64,000 nucleotides of DNA from Flavobacterium proteolyticum (GCF_015223105.1 NZ_JADFTZ010000004.1:1-64000), one strand, 5' to 3'. Shown: positions 16,579-25,527, counted from the first letter of the stretch. The notes: generated by a model from the sequence alone, not told the origin. A program made the numbers and translations.

Positions 16579-16893
16579 ATGACACAAGAACCTATTATAA
16601 AAACACCCATTCCAGCTAAAAATAACAAAGGAACTATGTTAGTTCTGAGTTTACTTTTTGATTTTATAGGAATGGTATCTTATTTTGTTCCTGTTTTTGC
16701 TGAGGTTACCGATTTGTTTTGGGCACCCATTTCAGGAATTTTACTAGTGGTAATGTTCAAAGGAACTGCTGGAAAGTTAGCAGGAGTTTTTGGTTTTATT
16801 GAAGAATTACTTCCGTTTGTAGATGTGATTCCGACTTTCACTATAACTTGGTTTTACACTTATGTAATAAGAGGAGGAAAAGGACAAGAATAA
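16579..16893 (+). CDS. Small membrane protein, unknown function
   Basis: 104 residues, not recognised. A polar N-terminal ~20 residues precede hydrophobic segments at about 20-38 (MLVLSLLFDFIGMVSYFVP), 48-62 (FWAPISGILLVVMF) and 84-96 (TFTITWFYTYVI). The Gly-Lys-Leu-Ala-Gly-Val-Phe-Gly-Phe-Ile-Glu-Glu stretch suggests a re-entrant or amphipathic helix. It has its own promoter and terminator and converges on the next gene. Confidence 0.8.
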   Translation: MTQEPIIKTPIPAKNNKGTMLVLSLLFDFIGMVSYFVPVFAEVTDLFWAPISGILLVVMFKGTAGKLAGVFGFIEELLPFVDVIPTFTITWFYTYVIRGGKGQE

Positions 16894-16920
16894 AAAAAGA
16901 AGCTTTAAGGCTTCTTTTTT
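16893..16920. terminator. Bidirectional terminator
   Basis: 11-bp stem AAAAAAGAAGC / GCTTCTTTTTT with loop TTTAAG. The stop codon of the minus-strand gene (16905-16907) lies inside the loop, so terminator and coding end overlap. Confidence 0.85.
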
Positions 16921-17237
16921 AGTTTAGTGTCAAAGTATCTTCCGATAAAACCTAATTTCATTCGGTCTAGCATTTTCTTTTCAAACTCCCAAAAGAAAGT
17001 GAATTGTCCAAAAATAAAACCAAAAAGAACTAAAAGCACTTGATAAATAGGAAATATTAAAACCAATCTTAGAATTCGGTACAACCAATGTGGTTGAAAA
17101 GTTTCTGGAATACCAATTAAGGATAAAAAAGGTTTTGCTAATTGTAATGAACTAAATCCCGTAATAGCAAATACTATAAAAATAATCGTTAATTGCCAGT
17201 TTGAAGTTACATTCCAGCGTTCTTTAAGTTTCTTCAT
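16905..17237 (-). CDS. Small membrane protein (DUF6787-like)
   Basis: 110 residues with two membrane helices (about 14-36, LTIIFIVFAITGFSSLQLA, and 55-80, LVLIFPIYQVLLVLFGFIFG) followed by FTFFWEFEKKMLDRM and a basic tail. From memory this resembles the flavobacterial DUF6787 family; not verified. Function unknown. It starts 2 bp after the lipoprotein gene upstream on the same strand, so the two form an operon. Confidence 0.8.
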   Translation of the reverse strand: MKKLKERWNVTSNWQLTIIFIVFAITGFSSLQLAKPFLSLIGIPETFQPHWLYRILRLVLIFPIYQVLLVLFGFIFGQFTFFWEFEKKMLDRMKLGFIGRYFDTKLKKKP

Positions 17238-17239
17238 AA

Positions 17240-17671
17240 CTATATTCTTGGTACAAAACCGCCTAATTGTTGTTTGTTGGTAAGTTGAAAATAGACCAAG
17301 TAATTATAAATCATGTAATTTACTTCAAATCCATAATCAATTCCTGTTTGGTAATTAATTGTCATTTCATATAAATTTGGATTGTATTGAGATGGTAACA
17401 TGGCTCTTCTATTCCATTCTAACACCCAAATTCTATTTCTAGCTTCTAAATAAGATTGTGTATAATAATTTCTAGGCCTAGCATAACTATTGAACCAAGA
17501 AGTGAATCCACCATCAATTATAATAACATCATATTCAATTTCTTCGTTGGATATACGAATTGTATCACTTTCTAGCTTTGGTTTGTCTTCAAAAGTTTTT
17601 TGATTTTTTGAAGAATTACAAGCCATGAGCACTGAAAAAATTGTAAAAAATAGTACAATAATTGATTTCAT
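17240..17671 (-). CDS. Putative lipoprotein (DUF6146-like)
   Basis: 143 residues. Signal with lipobox SVLMAC (Cys18), then EEIEYDVIIIDGGFTSWFNS and a NRIWVLEWNRRAMLP / YEMTINYQTGIDYGFEVNYM block rich in aromatic residues. This is the pattern I associate with DUF6146 of Flavobacteriia (memory, unverified). Likely periplasmic lipid-anchored. Function unknown. Operon with the gene at 16905. Confidence 0.82.
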   Translation of the reverse strand: MKSIIVLFFTIFSVLMACNSSKNQKTFEDKPKLESDTIRISNEEIEYDVIIIDGGFTSWFNSYARPRNYYTQSYLEARNRIWVLEWNRRAMLPSQYNPNLYEMTINYQTGIDYGFEVNYMIYNYLVYFQLTNKQQLGGFVPRI

Positions 17672-17705
17672 AACTTATGTTATTTAGAAAGTATAAAGAT
17701 AAAAA

Positions 17706-17731
17706 AAAGCACCGACATAAGTCGATGCTTT
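17706..17731 (-). terminator. Terminator of the DUF937 gene
   Basis: On the minus strand an 11-bp stem AAAGCATCGAC / GTCGGTGCTTT (one T-G pair) with loop TTAT runs into a long T tract. Confidence 0.8.
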
Positions 17732-17751
17732 AAAATATTTATAATGAAATT

Positions 17752-18306
17752 TTATTTGCCAAAAAGTTTTCCAAGTAAACCTCCTAAACCACCTTTTTTT
17801 GTAACGGCTGCCATAGCATCTCCCATATCTACTTTTCCATCATTATTTTGATCTAAGCCAAATTGTCCACCGTATTTAGAAACGGCATCCATTAATCCGC
17901 CACCATTTCCACCAGAAATAGCACTTACTAAATCACTCATGTTAAATCCAGGTTGGTTCGGATCTTTAGCTTTATTAACTAATCCTCCCAAAATTTGTGG
18001 AATTAATCCAGAAGCAACACTTCCGGCAGCATCAGATGATAAACCGAATTTTTCTCCTAAGTTTCCAGTTACTTTTTCAGTCAATTGTTGAACAACTGGG
18101 TTATTGCCATCAATAGCTGTTTTACCGCTTAACATTCCACTTAAATCGTTAATGTTTCCACTTGCAACTATATCTTTTAAACCAGAAAGGATTGAACTTC
18201 CAGCTTCTTGCATTACGGCATCATTTTGTTCATTTGGAACCGCTGGATTGTTTACAACAGCTTCGCCACCAAATTGTTTTACTAATTCTGAGAGTTGATC
18301 AAACAT
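17752..18306 (-). CDS. DUF937 domain protein with EF-hand-like loop
   Basis: 184 residues, no signal peptide, rich in Gly/Ala/Asn. N-terminal LSELVKQFGGEAVVNNPAVP and VVQQLTEKVTGNLGEKFGLS, ASGLIPQILGGLVNKA identify DUF937. Near residue 155 the segment DQNNDGKVDMGDAM fits a canonical EF-hand or dockerin-type calcium loop (Asp-x-Asn-x-Asp-Gly...Asp). The tail is Gly-Gly-Leu repeats. Function unknown; single-gene transcript with its own terminator. Confidence 0.88.
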   Translation of the reverse strand: MFDQLSELVKQFGGEAVVNNPAVPNEQNDAVMQEAGSSILSGLKDIVASGNINDLSGMLSGKTAIDGNNPVVQQLTEKVTGNLGEKFGLSSDAAGSVASGLIPQILGGLVNKAKDPNQPGFNMSDLVSAISGGNGGGLMDAVSKYGGQFGLDQNNDGKVDMGDAMAAVTKKGGLGGLLGKLFGK

Positions 18307-18345
18307 AATTTTAAAGTTTTTTGTTCAGTTAAAGATAATAAAATT

Positions 18346-19302
18346 TTAGTTATTTTTCAATAAACTGATGATCTGCTCTGCAAGTTCAGTTCCAATTCTA
18401 TCTTGTGCTTCTTCTGTAGCAGCTCCAATATGAGGAGTTAATGAAATTTTAGGATGCATCAAGATTTGAATTTCTGGTGTTGGTTCTTTTTCAAAAACAT
18501 CTAAACCTGCAAATAATACTTTCCCTTCATCTAAAGCTTCAATCAATGCTACTTCATTAATCACACCACCACGAGCACAATTTACGATTCCTACATTTTC
18601 TTTCATTAACTGGAATTCAGCTTTATCAATTACATAACCATCTTGCGCAGGCACGTGTAACGTAATAAAATCAGAATGTTTAATTACATCATCTAATGAT
18701 TCGGTAACAATTTCAACATTAATAAATTGTCCGTTGTAGAAATCCACACGAATTACCGCTTCGTTAACATATTTATCAGCAGCAATTACTTTCATTCCTA
18801 GTCCTAAAGCCATTTTTGCAACTGCTTGACCAATACGTCCAAAACCAATAATTCCTAAAGTTTTTCCACGAAGTTCAATTCCGTTAGCATAGGCTTTTTT
18901 CAATCCGTCAAAATTGGTGTCGCCTTCTAATGGCATATTTCTATTCGCATCATGTAAGAATCTTACTCCAGTGAATAAATGAGCAAAAACCAATTCCGCC
19001 ACACTTTCAGATGAAGAAGCTGGTGTATTGATAACATGTAAACCTTTTTCACGAGCATATGCTACATCAATATTATCCATTCCAACACCACCACGACCAA
19101 TAATTTTCAATCCTGGACAAGCGTCAATAATGTCTTTTCTAACTTTTGTAGCACTACGAACTAATAATACTTTTACATCATTTGTATTAATAAAATTAGC
19201 CACTTGTTCTTGAGCTACTTTTGTTGTAATTACTTCAAAACCTCCTTTTTCTAAAGCTTTAATTCCGCTTTTTGAAATTCCGTCGTTTGCTAAAACTTTC
19301 AT
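18346..19302 (-). CDS. serA: D-3-phosphoglycerate dehydrogenase (short, no ACT domain)
   Basis: 318 residues of the D-isomer 2-hydroxyacid dehydrogenase family. Likely oxidises 3-phosphoglycerate to 3-phosphohydroxypyruvate, the first step of serine synthesis, because serC lies directly upstream on the same strand. Seen: IIGRGGVGMDNIDV, Rossmann motif LGIIGFGRIGQAVA, the catalytic Arg in NCARGGVINE, Glu in LDVFEKEPTPE and the His in LTPHIGAATEE. It lacks the C-terminal ACT regulatory domain of longer SerA, so serine feedback through that domain is not expected. Start is 49 bp from the serC stop. Confidence 0.93.
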   Translation of the reverse strand: MKVLANDGISKSGIKALEKGGFEVITTKVAQEQVANFINTNDVKVLLVRSATKVRKDIIDACPGLKIIGRGGVGMDNIDVAYAREKGLHVINTPASSSESVAELVFAHLFTGVRFLHDANRNMPLEGDTNFDGLKKAYANGIELRGKTLGIIGFGRIGQAVAKMALGLGMKVIAADKYVNEAVIRVDFYNGQFINVEIVTESLDDVIKHSDFITLHVPAQDGYVIDKAEFQLMKENVGIVNCARGGVINEVALIEALDEGKVLFAGLDVFEKEPTPEIQILMHPKISLTPHIGAATEEAQDRIGTELAEQIISLLKNN

Positions 19303-19350
19303 TTTATTTTTATTTTTTTATGCCAGTTACTATTTACTAGTTACTAATTA

Positions 19351-20421
19351 CTAAATTTTATTTTCTAATTCTTTCATTACATCAACCAAAACCTGAACAC
19401 TTTCAATTGGTAACGCATTATACATCGAAGCTCTATATCCACCAACCGAACGATGTCCAGCTAAACCAGAAATTCCAGCTGCTTTCCACATGCTGTCAAA
19501 TTTTTCTTGATGTGCTTCATCATTTAATAAGAACGTAACATTCATATTACTTCTGTCATCTTTAGCGGCAGTTCCTTTGAATAATGGATTTCTATCGATT
19601 TCGTTGTAAAGTAAATTAGCTTTTGCTTCGTTAATTTTTTCAATAGCAGCAATTCCACCTAATTTTTTCAACCATTGTAAGGTTAAAAGTGATGCGTATA
19701 CTGGAAATACGGGTGGCGTATTGTACATACTTTCTTTAGAAACGTGTTGTTGGTAATCTAACATGCTTGGAATCGTTCTTCCTGTTTTTCCTAGTATTTC
19801 AGTTTTTACCACTACTAATGTTGCACCTGCTGGACCCATATTTTTTTGAGCTCCGGCATAGATTAAATCAAATTTTGAAAAATCTAATACGCGTGAAAAA
19901 ATATCCGAACTCATATCGCAAACCAAAGGCACATTTACTTCTGGAAACGATTTCATTTGGGTTCCAAAAATAGTATTGTTACTAGTACAGTGGAAATAAT
20001 CGGCATCAGCAGGAACGCTATAACCTTTTGGAATATGATTGTAATTTTCAGATTTTGAAGAAGCTACTACAACTGTTTCTCCAAAAAGTTTTGCTTCTTT
20101 AATAGCGCTGCTTGCCCAAGTTCCCGTATCTAAATAAGCTGCTTTTCCGTCAACTTTCATTAAATTGTATGGTACCATTAAAAATTGCATGCTTGCACCA
20201 CCACCTAAAAACAATACTTCGTATCCTTTACCTTCTAATCCTAAAAGCTCTAAAACTAAAGCTCTCGCTTCGTCCATAACGGCCACGAAATCTTTACTTC
20301 GGTGAGAAATTTCTAAAATAGATAATCCTGAGTTGTTGAAATCTAAAATAGCTTGTGCTGATTTTTCGAATACTTCTTGCGGAAGGATACATGGACCTGC
20401 ACTGTAGTTGTGTTTTTTCAT
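19351..20421 (-). CDS. serC: Phosphoserine aminotransferase
   Basis: 356 residues, fold-type IV-like small-domain aminotransferase using PLP. Converts 3-phosphohydroxypyruvate plus glutamate to phosphoserine; can also act in pyridoxal-phosphate synthesis. Seen: HNYSAGPCILPQ at the N terminus, LEISHRSKDF, LFLGGGASMQF, CDMSSDIFSR, and IYAGAQKNMGPAG with the PLP Lys. ATG at 20421 is chosen over an upstream in-frame start (20460) because SerC proteins begin at this MKKHNYSAGP. The leader just before it reads ACTACAACACA. Operon with serA. Confidence 0.97.
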   Translation of the reverse strand: MKKHNYSAGPCILPQEVFEKSAQAILDFNNSGLSILEISHRSKDFVAVMDEARALVLELLGLEGKGYEVLFLGGGASMQFLMVPYNLMKVDGKAAYLDTGTWASSAIKEAKLFGETVVVASSKSENYNHIPKGYSVPADADYFHCTSNNTIFGTQMKSFPEVNVPLVCDMSSDIFSRVLDFSKFDLIYAGAQKNMGPAGATLVVVKTEILGKTGRTIPSMLDYQQHVSKESMYNTPPVFPVYASLLTLQWLKKLGGIAAIEKINEAKANLLYNEIDRNPLFKGTAAKDDRSNMNVTFLLNDEAHQEKFDSMWKAAGISGLAGHRSVGGYRASMYNALPIESVQVLVDVMKELENKI

Positions 20422-20555
20422 TGTGTTGTAGTTATTTATTTGAGAGAGCAAATTTCGCAAATAACTATGAAAAAACAGGTTTTAATTTGATAATAATTTT
20501 AGGATATTATTAAAGAAAATAATTTAGAAATCAGGAAAAATTATCAATTGTATAA

Positions 20556-21614
20556 TTATATTTTTGATAAAAATGCCAAAGTATCTACATTATCTGCATA
20601 ATCCCAAAGTTTCGGTTGTTGGGTTTGACCAAAAGCTACTGAATTAGGAATTAAATTTTTAGATACAATACACTGAATTTGCTCAGCATCAGTATGTAAT
20701 CGATTTTTGATTTCTTCTAAGTCGTCATAAAATTCATAAAACACAGAAGAAATAGGAGAAGAGTAACTCACATCTTCTTTAATCGTTAAAAACTCATTGT
20801 CTAATAATTGAAAATTACTCATTAAGAAAACCGCTTTGTTGTAATCGTAATTATTGGCGTATTTTTCGTAGTGAATCACATCGCGATATTCGTACATTGC
20901 TTTAAAGAAGGTTTCAAAATTATACCCTTTTGGAACAAAAAGTTTAGAAACATTTCTGCATCCCAAACCAAAATATCTAAAAATATCTTCTCCTAAACCC
21001 ACTAAATCTTCATGCGATTCTGTTCCATTTAAAACCGCAACCGAATTTCTGTTTTTACGAATAATACTCGGTTTGTCTTTGAAATAATATTCAAAATAGC
21101 GTGCTGTGTTGTTGCTTCCAGTAGCAATTACGGCATCAAAACCTTCTAATTTGCCTTCTACAAAAGTTATTTTTGAGTTAAGTTTGGGTTCGATAGCAAT
21201 CAAATAATTTGCTAAAAATTTTAATAAATGTTGGTCGTTAGATGAGGTTTTTACCAATACATCATGCCCCGAAATCAACACCGAAAGAAAATCATGAAAA
21301 CCCACTAACGGAATATTTCCTGCTAGAATTAATCCAACTTTTTTAGGTTCAATTTTTGAAAAATAGTAGCTGGAAAGCCACTGATTTAGGTTGTCTTCAG
21401 TTAAAGCTTTCGTCCAAGATTGAATGCTATGTAAAACTTGTTCTGGAGTAAACCAACCATTATGTGATTGCGAAAGTTCAATCAAGTTGGCAAAGTCATC
21501 AAAGAACAAATCGTTATGTAAAACCGATGCCGATTTAACGTTTCCTTCTTCAGAAAATTGACGTAAGAAATTCCCTAATTCAACAAAACTCGATTTTATT
21601 TCACTTTGTAACAT
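20556..21614 (-). CDS. Acyl-CoA reductase (LuxC-like)
   Basis: 352 residues of the acyl-CoA reductase / aldehyde dehydrogenase superfamily. Seen: VGLILAGNIPLVGFHDFLSV, DVLVKTSSNDQHLL, AVIATGSNNTARYFEYYF, and FRYFGLGCRNVSKLFVP with the likely nucleophilic Cys. Flavobacteria commonly keep this gene divergent from a small ferredoxin, as here (138 bp between starts). Substrate unknown; a fatty-acyl or acetyl-type thioester is possible. Confidence 0.88.
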   Translation of the reverse strand: MLQSEIKSSFVELGNFLRQFSEEGNVKSASVLHNDLFFDDFANLIELSQSHNGWFTPEQVLHSIQSWTKALTEDNLNQWLSSYYFSKIEPKKVGLILAGNIPLVGFHDFLSVLISGHDVLVKTSSNDQHLLKFLANYLIAIEPKLNSKITFVEGKLEGFDAVIATGSNNTARYFEYYFKDKPSIIRKNRNSVAVLNGTESHEDLVGLGEDIFRYFGLGCRNVSKLFVPKGYNFETFFKAMYEYRDVIHYEKYANNYDYNKAVFLMSNFQLLDNEFLTIKEDVSYSSPISSVFYEFYDDLEEIKNRLHTDAEQIQCIVSKNLIPNSVAFGQTQQPKLWDYADNVDTLAFLSKI

Positions 21615-21644
21615 TTGTAACTTGTTTATATTTAGTAGACGTTG

Positions 21645-21652
21645 TATTTTTG
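21645..21652 (+). promoter_or_regulatory. -33/-7 promoter of the ferredoxin gene
   Basis: Exact -7 box TATTTTTG with a TTG at 21622-21624, spacer 20 bp: the best full match to the Bacteroidetes consensus in the window. Confidence 0.8.
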
Positions 21653-21751
21653 CACAAAGATATGAAGTGAAAAGGCATTAGCCAAAAGTTTAAATTAATA
21701 AGAGTCTCAACTTTTAAACAATTAAACTTTTAAACAATTAAACGTAAAGAA

Positions 21752-22102
21752 ATGGCAATTATAATAACAGATGAGTGTATCAACTGCGGGGCTTGCGAGC
21801 CTGAATGTCCAAATACAGCAATTTATGAAGGAGCAGATGATTGGAGATGGAAAGATGGTACAAAACTAAGTGGTAAAGTAATTTTACCTGATGGAACTGA
21901 AGTAGATTCAGATGCGGCTCAAACCCCAATTTCTGATGATATTTATTACATTGTTCCAGGAAAATGTACGGAGTGTAAAGGTTTTCATGAAGAGCCACAA
22001 TGTGCTGCAGTTTGTCCAGTAGATTGTTGTGTTCCTGATGATAATCACGTAGAAAGTGAAGAGACATTGTTAAACAGACAATCGTTTTTACATAACGAAT
22101 AA
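21752..22102 (+). CDS. 4Fe-4S dicluster ferredoxin
   Basis: 116 residues. Two cluster motifs: [12 protein letters not shown] (CxxCxxCxxxC-P) at 10-21 and [20 protein letters not shown] around 75-95, where the second has the enlarged spacing of Alvin-type (Chromatium) ferredoxins with an extra Cys (CC). Acidic overall. Low-potential electron carrier in the cytosol; partner unknown, although the divergent acyl-CoA reductase is conserved beside it. Leader contains two copies of CTTTTAAACAATTAAAC before the ATG. Confidence 0.95.
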   Translation: MAIIITDECINCGACEPECPNTAIYEGADDWRWKDGTKLSGKVILPDGTEVDSDAAQTPISDDIYYIVPGKCTECKGFHEEPQCAAVCPVDCCVPDDNHVESEETLLNRQSFLHNE

Positions 22103-22122
22103 TTGTTTTTTTAAACGATAGT

Positions 22123-22157
22123 AAAAAGAGGATTTTCATTTAGAAGATTCTCTTTTT
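22123..22157 (+). terminator. Terminator of the ferredoxin gene
   Basis: 15-bp stem AAAAAGAGGATTTTC / GAAGATTCTCTTTTT (two wobble pairs), 5-base loop, T run. Confidence 0.85.
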
Positions 22158-22214
22158 TGTTTTTTAATGGTTTAGAAACTTCATCTTATTAGTGTTTTAT
22201 AATTAAATTTTCGT

Positions 22215-22222
22215 TATATTTG
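22215..22222 (+). promoter_or_regulatory. -7 box (TATATTTG)
   Basis: Exact match 18 bp before the ATG at 22241; it rules out the in-frame TTG at 22220, which lies inside the box. Confidence 0.75.
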
Positions 22223-22240
22223 GTTGATAATCGGGAATTT

Positions 22241-23440
22241 ATGATAAAAAAACTCACTTTTTTATTATGGTTTTTCACAACTTTCGTCTTTTCACAAAAT
22301 TTGGAATTTACCATAATTGTGAAAGATTTCGATACCGATTTGCCTATTGAGGAAGTTACAATTACTGCTCTCAAAACCCGTCAAGGATTTCTAACCAACA
22401 AAGAAGGAAAAGCAATCATTAGTCTAACTCGATCTTCTGATTTAGAATTCATTCATTCTTCTTACAAGACTCTTGTGGTGAAATTTGCAACCTTAGATAA
22501 AAAGGAAAATGTAGTGTATTTAGAGCCTAATACACAGCAATTGGAAGAGTACATCATCACAAAAGATCATCCTCAAGAAATTTTAAAACGGATTATCGAA
22601 AATTCCAAATCTAAAATTACCATTCCGATTAGTTTGAAAGTCTATTTGCACGAATTTTACAAACGTGATAATGAAATTATTTTTTTTAATGATGGACTAA
22701 TTAATTTTCAAATTTTAGGAAGTGAAAAGGCTATAAAAACGGATATTTTGGTAGAACAAAATCGAGCTGTTGGTGTTTTAGATGGCGATATCGATCCCAA
22801 TATATTAGGTTATGATTTGAATAATATCATCGAAAATTATTACCAATTCAAATATCTTGAAGAAGTTCTTGATTCGCGAGCTAGGAAAATTTATGATTTT
22901 TCGGTAAAAACCTATCCTTCAAATGAGGATTATTTGGTAATAAAGATTGTTCCGTTACCCGAATCTAAGGGGATTTTGTCTGATTTTATGGTAGTGTATG
23001 ATAGCAACAAAAAGTTGATAATCGAAGTTAGTTCGTATGTAACTCCAGACCGACTTCAAGCGTACAAAGAAAATATGTTTGCTTCTAGAAAAGTTTATAA
23101 ACTTGAATTTAAAAATACGTTCCGACAAGAAGGAAATTACTATTATTTGGCAAATTCTAAAGAAGTTATTGGTTTTGAAAAAAAATATAAAAATAAAGAA
23201 CGAAGAATAGAAGTCAAGAACCATATGGTAATTACCGATTTCAATAAAAAAACCTTTGAATATGGCGAAAAAAATATTTTCAAAGGAAAATCGCTTATCA
23301 ATAAAAAGACTTCTTTTTTTACTGACTATTGGGATATCGAATCAGGTTTTGTTTCTACTGCAGAAGAAAAAGCAATCATTGAGCGATTAGGAAAAGGCAA
23401 CGAAGAAATCCAAAAAGAAGTCGAAAATCCAAAAGAATAA
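22241..23440 (+). CDS. Carboxypeptidase-like regulatory domain protein
   Basis: 399 residues. Signal peptide MIKKLTFLLWFFTTFVFSQ, then a CarboxypepD_reg-like beta-sandwich at ~20-100 (TIIVKDFDTDLPIEEVTITA, GFLTNKEGKAIISLT, YKTLVVKF). The remaining ~300 residues (YIITKDHPQEILKRIIENSK onward) form the mixed alpha/beta region that usually follows this domain in Bacteroidetes envelope proteins. Secreted or outer-membrane associated; not TonB-dependent, as no plug or barrel is present. Function unknown. Confidence 0.8.
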   Translation: MIKKLTFLLWFFTTFVFSQNLEFTIIVKDFDTDLPIEEVTITALKTRQGFLTNKEGKAIISLTRSSDLEFIHSSYKTLVVKFATLDKKENVVYLEPNTQQLEEYIITKDHPQEILKRIIENSKSKITIPISLKVYLHEFYKRDNEIIFFNDGLINFQILGSEKAIKTDILVEQNRAVGVLDGDIDPNILGYDLNNIIENYYQFKYLEEVLDSRARKIYDFSVKTYPSNEDYLVIKIVPLPESKGILSDFMVVYDSNKKLIIEVSSYVTPDRLQAYKENMFASRKVYKLEFKNTFRQEGNYYYLANSKEVIGFEKKYKNKERRIEVKNHMVITDFNKKTFEYGEKNIFKGKSLINKKTSFFTDYWDIESGFVSTAEEKAIIERLGKGNEEIQKEVENPKE

Positions 23441-23657
23441 CTACTTCGTCATCATATTTAATCTTTTGGGTGTAATTAGTTTTGTTTATAGATTTTCGTC
23501 ACTTCGAGTGATTTTTAAAAGTAAAAATGCTAATTTTTACTTTTAAAAATAGTATCGAGAACTATAGAAATTATAATTTTTATTACTGTTCTTGCATTTT
23601 ATATATTCCCATTCAATGCGTTTTTATTTAATACTTTGATACTAATCAGGATTAAAG
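23441..23657. other. Non-coding spacer with REP-like palindrome
   Basis: Roughly 215 bp without coding potential. The only structure is the palindromic element at 23497-23563; the rest is AT-rich sequence leading to the ychF promoter. Confidence 0.6.
23497..23563. repeat. REP-like palindromic element
   Basis: CGTCACTTCGAGTG, then a perfect 17-bp inverted repeat (23511-23527 with 23534-23550, loop TGCTAA), then AGTATCGAGAACT. The outer words resemble a palindromic repeat common in Bacteroidetes spacers (from memory). Confidence 0.6.
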
Positions 23658-23665
23658 TATATTTG
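23658..23665 (+). promoter_or_regulatory. -33/-7 promoter of ychF
   Basis: TATATTTG exact -7 box with TTTG at 23635-23638, 19-bp spacer, 24 bp before the ATG at 23690. Confidence 0.8.
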
Positions 23666-23689
23666 CGCACTTTTAAAAATACATTTAAA

Positions 23690-24784
23690 ATGAAAGCAGG
23701 AATTGTAGGATTACCAAATGTTGGAAAATCAACTTTATTTAATTGTTTATCAAACGCAAAAGCGCAAAGTGCGAACTTTCCGTTTTGTACTATAGAACCT
23801 AATATTGGCGTAGTAAACGTTCCAGATCCACGTATTGCTCGTTTAGAGGAATTGGTTAAACCAGAGCGTGTTCAAATGGCAACAGTAGATATCGTAGATA
23901 TTGCAGGTCTGGTAAAAGGAGCAAGTAAAGGAGAAGGTTTAGGAAATCAATTCTTAGGAAACATTAGAGAATGTAACGCCATTATCCACGTTTTACGTTG
24001 TTTTGATAACGATAATATCGTACACGTTGATGGAAATGTAAATCCAATTCGCGATAAAGAAACAATCGATATCGAATTGCAATTAAAAGACTTAGAAACG
24101 GTTGAAAAACGTTTGGAAAAAACCAATCGTGCAGCAAAAACTGGAAACAAAGAAGCACAAGCTGAAAAAGCTTTGTTAGATAGAATTCGCGAAACTTTAT
24201 TAGCTGGAAAATCAGCTCGTACGGTAGTTCCTCAAAATCAAGATGAGGTGGAGATGATGGAAGAATTCCAATTAATCACTACAAAACCAGTTTTATATGT
24301 TTGTAACGTTGATGAAGCTTCGGCTGTAAACGGAAACAAATATGTAGACCAAGTTCGTGAATTAGTAAAAGATGAAAATGCAGAAGTTATCGTGCTTTCA
24401 GTTGGAGCAGAAGCGGATATTACAGAATTAGAAAGCTACGAAGAGCGTCAAATGTTCTTACAAGACATGGGATTAACAGAGCCAGGTTCGGCAGTGTTGA
24501 TTCGTGCGGCATACAAATTATTGAATTTACAAACCTATTTTACAGCTGGAGTTAAAGAAGTTCGTGCATGGACCATTAAAATTGGAGATACAGCGCCAAA
24601 AGCAGCTGGAGTAATTCACACCGATTTTGAAAAAGGATTTATCCGTGCTGAGGTTATCGCATTTGAAGATTTCTCCAACTACGGTTCAGAAGCAAAAGTA
24701 AAAGAAGCTGGGAAATTAAGAGTAGAAGGTAAAGAATACATTGTAAAAGATGGTGATGTAATGCATTTCCGTTTTAATGTGTAA
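23690..24784 (+). CDS. ychF: Redox-regulated ATPase YchF (Obg-family)
   Basis: 364 residues, standard length. Ribosome-associated P-loop NTPase. G1 GLPNVGKST at residues 7-15, G3 DIAGLVKGAS, and in place of the GTP-specific NKxD the sequence NVDE, the family hallmark that switches preference to ATP. C-terminal TGS-like domain (YFTAGVKEVRAWTI, DGDVMHFRFNV). Start set at 23690; an upstream in-frame codon at 23636 precedes the promoter box. The outer-membrane protein gene follows 2 bp after the stop. Confidence 0.97.
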   Translation: MKAGIVGLPNVGKSTLFNCLSNAKAQSANFPFCTIEPNIGVVNVPDPRIARLEELVKPERVQMATVDIVDIAGLVKGASKGEGLGNQFLGNIRECNAIIHVLRCFDNDNIVHVDGNVNPIRDKETIDIELQLKDLETVEKRLEKTNRAAKTGNKEAQAEKALLDRIRETLLAGKSARTVVPQNQDEVEMMEEFQLITTKPVLYVCNVDEASAVNGNKYVDQVRELVKDENAEVIVLSVGAEADITELESYEERQMFLQDMGLTEPGSAVLIRAAYKLLNLQTYFTAGVKEVRAWTIKIGDTAPKAAGVIHTDFEKGFIRAEVIAFEDFSNYGSEAKVKEAGKLRVEGKEYIVKDGDVMHFRFNV

Positions 24785-24786
24785 AT

Positions 24787-25482
24787 ATGAAGAGAGTCTT
24801 ATTATTATTAATTCTTGTTTTTAATTCGGTTTTCTCTCAAGAAAAGGTTAGATTGGGTATTCATTCTGGATTAAATCATTATTCGTTGAGAGGAAGTGAG
24901 GTTTTGGATGATGTAGATTCAAATTTTGGATATGCAATAGGTTTGAATTTTGAATATAAAATTTCAGAAAAACTTTCTTTATCAACAGATTTAATTTTCG
25001 AAAAGAAGCAAGTAAATTATTCTTATGATTTTGTTTATACTCCAATGAGTCAAGATGGAATTCCTGGAGAAGATGAAAAATATAACGGAATAACAAAAAA
25101 TTCGTTTAATTTTATAACATTGCCAATTACTCTGAAGTACAAAATAGGTAATAAAAACCCTTATTTTGTTAAGAGCGGTGTTTATGTTGCTAAAATGATT
25201 TCTCAAAAAGAAAAAACAGAAGTCTCGCCTTCTTGGACATATTATGGGAGCCCTAATGATAACTTTCCAATGGTTTCTGGTATGGATAATCAAGATTATG
25301 GTTTAACATTTTCTATAGGTAAAGAATTTAAAATCAAAGATAAAAACTATTTAATTGTTGAATTAAGAGATAATTTAGGTTTTCATAATTCTGTATCAAG
25401 ACTTTCGGCTGATGGTTATAGTAATCAAAAAATCAAAACAAATACACTGACTTTATTAATTCAATGGTCATTTGGATTATAG
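24787..25482 (+). CDS. Outer-membrane beta-barrel protein
   Basis: 231 residues. Signal peptide MKRVLLLLILVFNSVFSQ, then alternating amphipathic strands typical of an 8- to 10-stranded barrel (VRLGIHSGLNHYSLRG, FGYAIGLNFEYKISEKLSLS, NFITLPITLKYKIG) ending in the strand TNTLTLLIQWSFGL with aromatic-Gly-Leu terminus. Belongs to the PorT/OMP_b-brl class. Translationally close to ychF but has no obvious functional tie. Followed by a terminator. Confidence 0.88.
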   Translation: MKRVLLLLILVFNSVFSQEKVRLGIHSGLNHYSLRGSEVLDDVDSNFGYAIGLNFEYKISEKLSLSTDLIFEKKQVNYSYDFVYTPMSQDGIPGEDEKYNGITKNSFNFITLPITLKYKIGNKNPYFVKSGVYVAKMISQKEKTEVSPSWTYYGSPNDNFPMVSGMDNQDYGLTFSIGKEFKIKDKNYLIVELRDNLGFHNSVSRLSADGYSNQKIKTNTLTLLIQWSFGL

Positions 25483-25501
25483 TTTGCGAAATAAAAAGAT
25501 A

Positions 25502-25527
25502 AAACCGTTGAAGTAATTCAGCGGTTT
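25502..25527 (+). terminator. Terminator of ychF-OMP
   Basis: 11-bp stem AAACCGTTGAA / TTCAGCGGTTT (one wobble), loop GTAA, followed by seven T. Confidence 0.85.

Noticed and set aside
18346-19302. Truncated serA pseudogene
   Set aside because: Short SerA without the ACT domain is a normal form; catalytic residues and frame are intact.
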